The notes beneath the pieces were generated by a model, which made no database searches, was not told the DNA's origin, and saw only the letters and a list, made by a program, of their open reading frames with translations. From the NCBI RefSeq assembly GCF_046530675.1, contig NZ_CP172558.1:2108001-2172000 (forward strand): a DNA stretch of 64,000 nucleotides, read 5' to 3'. How positions within the stretch are numbered: position 1 is the first letter of the stretch; every line of letters begins with the position of its first letter. Of the stretch, positions 62,349 through 64,000 are shown piece by piece. This DNA comes from Chitinibacter sp046530675 (GTDB lineage Bacteria > Pseudomonadota > Gammaproteobacteria > Burkholderiales > Chitinibacteraceae). The position numbers and the translations under genes were made by a program.

Positions 62349-62989
62349 TGCGCAAGTTTCTCGTCGTTCTGCTGCTGGGATTCGCCGGGCTGTTGTCAGG
62401 GTGCAGCTCTCTGAATCAGGCCATGGGCGGTAATAGCGAAAAAGACGCCTTGATTCAGGCCAGCTGGGGTTTTGCCGCAGAAGGGATTGCCATCAAAGTG
62501 GATGCCAGCCCGGCATTGAATTTTTATGATGCCCAGCCGCATCCGCTGGTGCTGGCGGTTGTGCAATTGACCGAGAGTACCCCGTTTTATCAATTGCTGG
62601 CAGACGAAAACCAGCTGACGAAAATCCTGCAAGGCGACAAGCCGCCTGCGGCTTTTTTGAGTATCCGGCGCTATGCCATTTTGCCCGGCCAGCAGGCATT
62701 GATCAGACTGGATCGCAGTCAGAATACGCGCTTGATCGGAGTGATTCCTGCTTACTTTGGCGAAAACATTGCCAAATCGGCACGCCTGTTCAATGTGCCG
62801 CTTACCGTCGATAAAAGCGGCCTGATTGTCAGTGAGTACAAAGCTGAAGCTGCCGTGTCCGAGCTGACGCTAAAGCTGGGAGAGGATGCCTTGCTCAGTG
62901 GCTCGATCGCGGCGCTTTCGCCCGAGGTCCCCCAGCAGGGGGAGACCGGCCCCCCCGATGAAACGGGTGCCATTCAATTGAGTGACTAG
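62348..62989 (+). CDS. tssJ: T6SS outer-membrane lipoprotein TssJ
   Basis: 213 residues. Signal with lipobox LSGC (Cys about 19). Transthyretin-like TssJ domain: IAIKVDASPALNFYDAQPHPLVLAVVQLTEST and the L1-2 loop FYQLLADENQLTKIL. It anchors the TssLM membrane complex in the outer membrane. The C-terminal tail (about 190-213) is acidic and low complexity. Confidence 0.93.
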   Translation: MRKFLVVLLLGFAGLLSGCSSLNQAMGGNSEKDALIQASWGFAAEGIAIKVDASPALNFYDAQPHPLVLAVVQLTESTPFYQLLADENQLTKILQGDKPPAAFLSIRRYAILPGQQALIRLDRSQNTRLIGVIPAYFGENIAKSARLFNVPLTVDKSGLIVSEYKAEAAVSELTLKLGEDALLSGSIAALSPEVPQQGETGPPDETGAIQLSD

Positions 62990-63086
62990 ATTCGCCGCAG
63001 GGACAAGCAAATTTCAGGCCGCATTGCCTTAACAGAACGAAAGCAAGGCATAATCTCACCAGACCAGCGCCAAAAGAGCGAAAAGA

Positions 63087-64000
63087 ATGGAAATCAAGAA
63101 ACCGGTATATTGGCATCAGGGGCTATTTTTACAGCCACAGCATTTTCAGCTAACGGATTTGCACGCCCGTTTTCGCCTGAAGCCATTCCTTGAAGTCGGA
63201 TTACCCTATTTTTGGGGAATTGGTGAACTCAATATCAACGAAGCCGCGCTGGCGACCCGGATATTTGAGGTGCAATCGGCTCATGTGCTGTTCAAAGATG
63301 GCACCTACCTTGAATATCCCGGTAATGCCGTGCTCAAAGCGCGTTCTTTTGATGGCGTCTGGAAGGACCCCAACAAACCTCTGCCCGTTTATTTCGGGAT
63401 CAAAAAACTGAGTTTGTCAGAACCGAATGTGGCGGTGGTACGCGAATTGCAAGACGGCGCGGATATGAATATTCGCTGCGTGACCTCGCATGAAGCTGAA
63501 GAATTCCGCGACATCCATTCCGATGGCCCTTTGGCTGAAGTCAAAAGTCTCAATTATGTGATCCGCATTTTGTGGGAAGACGAGCTGGAAAAATTTACCG
63601 ATTACGAAATCATTCCAGTCGCGGTGGTCGAACGTCATGCAGAAACAGTGCGGCTGTCGCCCCGTTTTATTCCGCCGAGTTACACCTTGGGCAGCGCGCC
63701 GGCCTTGTACAATCTGGTCAAGGAAATTCGTGACGACGTTTCAGGGCGTGCTCATCAGCTGGAGCAATACAAAAGCCCGCGTGAAATGCAGAAGGCCGAG
63801 TTTGACGCCAGCTATATGGTCTTCCTGCTGGCGTTACGCACACTAAACAGGTATACGCCTTTACTGCACCATTTTATCGAATCTCCACAGGTACACCCGT
63901 GGGAGGTATATGGTGTGCTGCGGCAGATGGTCGGTGAGCTGTCCTCGTTTTCAGAGCGCTGCAATATGCTTGGCGAATTCGCGGATGGCACCCCCGGATT
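63087..64000 (+). CDS. tssK: T6SS baseplate protein TssK (partial, cut by window end)
   Basis: Open frame from ATG 63087 to the window edge, 304 residues present of the usual about 440. Conserved N-terminus KKPVYWHQGLFLQPQHFQ and internal RFIPPSYTLGSAPALYNLVKEI identify TssK, the trimeric adaptor joining the baseplate to TssLM. tssL and tssM are expected downstream. Confidence 0.96.
   Translation, partial: MEIKKPVYWHQGLFLQPQHFQLTDLHARFRLKPFLEVGLPYFWGIGELNINEAALATRIFEVQSAHVLFKDGTYLEYPGNAVLKARSFDGVWKDPNKPLPVYFGIKKLSLSEPNVAVVRELQDGADMNIRCVTSHEAEEFRDIHSDGPLAEVKSLNYVIRILWEDELEKFTDYEIIPVAVVERHAETVRLSPRFIPPSYTLGSAPALYNLVKEIRDDVSGRAHQLEQYKSPREMQKAEFDASYMVFLLALRTLNRYTPLLHHFIESPQVHPWEVYGVLRQMVGELSSFSERCNMLGEFADGTPG

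Overview
The window looks like chromosome of a free-living Gram-negative betaproteobacterium, most likely Neisseriales near the Chitinibacter/Deefgea/Iodobacter group. That placement is inference. It rests on a secreted GH18 chitinase with two chitin-binding modules, a betaproteobacterial-type type II secretion locus whose platform proteins resemble PilM/N/O/P, ubiD/metE/folA genes of proteobacterial type, moderate GC and a complete-looking type VI secretion (T6SS) cluster. No rRNA, tRNA, CRISPR array or prophage was seen.

Layout. 1-6.6 kb (minus strand): a tightly overlapping type II secretion operon, gspG-gspF-gspE-pilM/N/O/P-like-secretin. It runs off the left edge. 6.9-8.9 kb: a chitinase with a 30-bp tandem-repeat linker, a plausible substrate of that system, with an operator-like region upstream. 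9.4-31 kb: mostly housekeeping single genes and short operons (sodB, CobD-like, FAH, enoyl-CoA hydratase, DUF4870 plus a dienelactone-hydrolase-like protein, mutarotase, ubiD, cheR, VOC, YdcF, MOSC, comEC, ppk2, a LysR regulator, DUF2789, sodC, oligopeptidase A, gamma-carbonic anhydrase). 31.9-34.6 kb: a Cache chemoreceptor and an MscS channel. 35.3-36.8 kb: an IS110-family (IS1111-type) insertion sequence placed inside a repeat-rich stretch. 37.3-40.7 kb: divergent metR/metE. 41-44.1 kb: DUF1415, NlpD-like, DinB-like, a small membrane protein and folA.

44.7-48.4 kb: a three-gene, translationally coupled operon. It encodes a membrane sensor, a sensor domain fused to an MFS transporter, and an ABC-type substrate-binding protein with no ABC transporter beside it. 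48.7-64 kb: T6SS cluster tssB-tssC-hcp-tssE-X-tssF-tssG-Y-clpV-vgrG-PAAR-tssA-tssJ-tssK (cut by the right edge). X has a caspase-like (clan CD) His/Cys pattern and Y is an orphan. The tssL and tssM genes must lie outside.

The intergenic DNA is unusually structured. Seven copies of an approximately 60-bp element with invariant spacing (ATACC, 6-7 nt, GGTAT, 37 nt, ATACC) sit at gene 3' ends. A low-GC orphan gene is bounded by perfect 27-bp inverted repeats containing GGGGTCAGA, and a second low-GC orphan gene carries a related single flank. C-rich hairpin repeats and REP-like palindromes also occur. These, with the sensor-transporter operon and the caspase-like T6SS protein, are the main candidates for undescribed biology.
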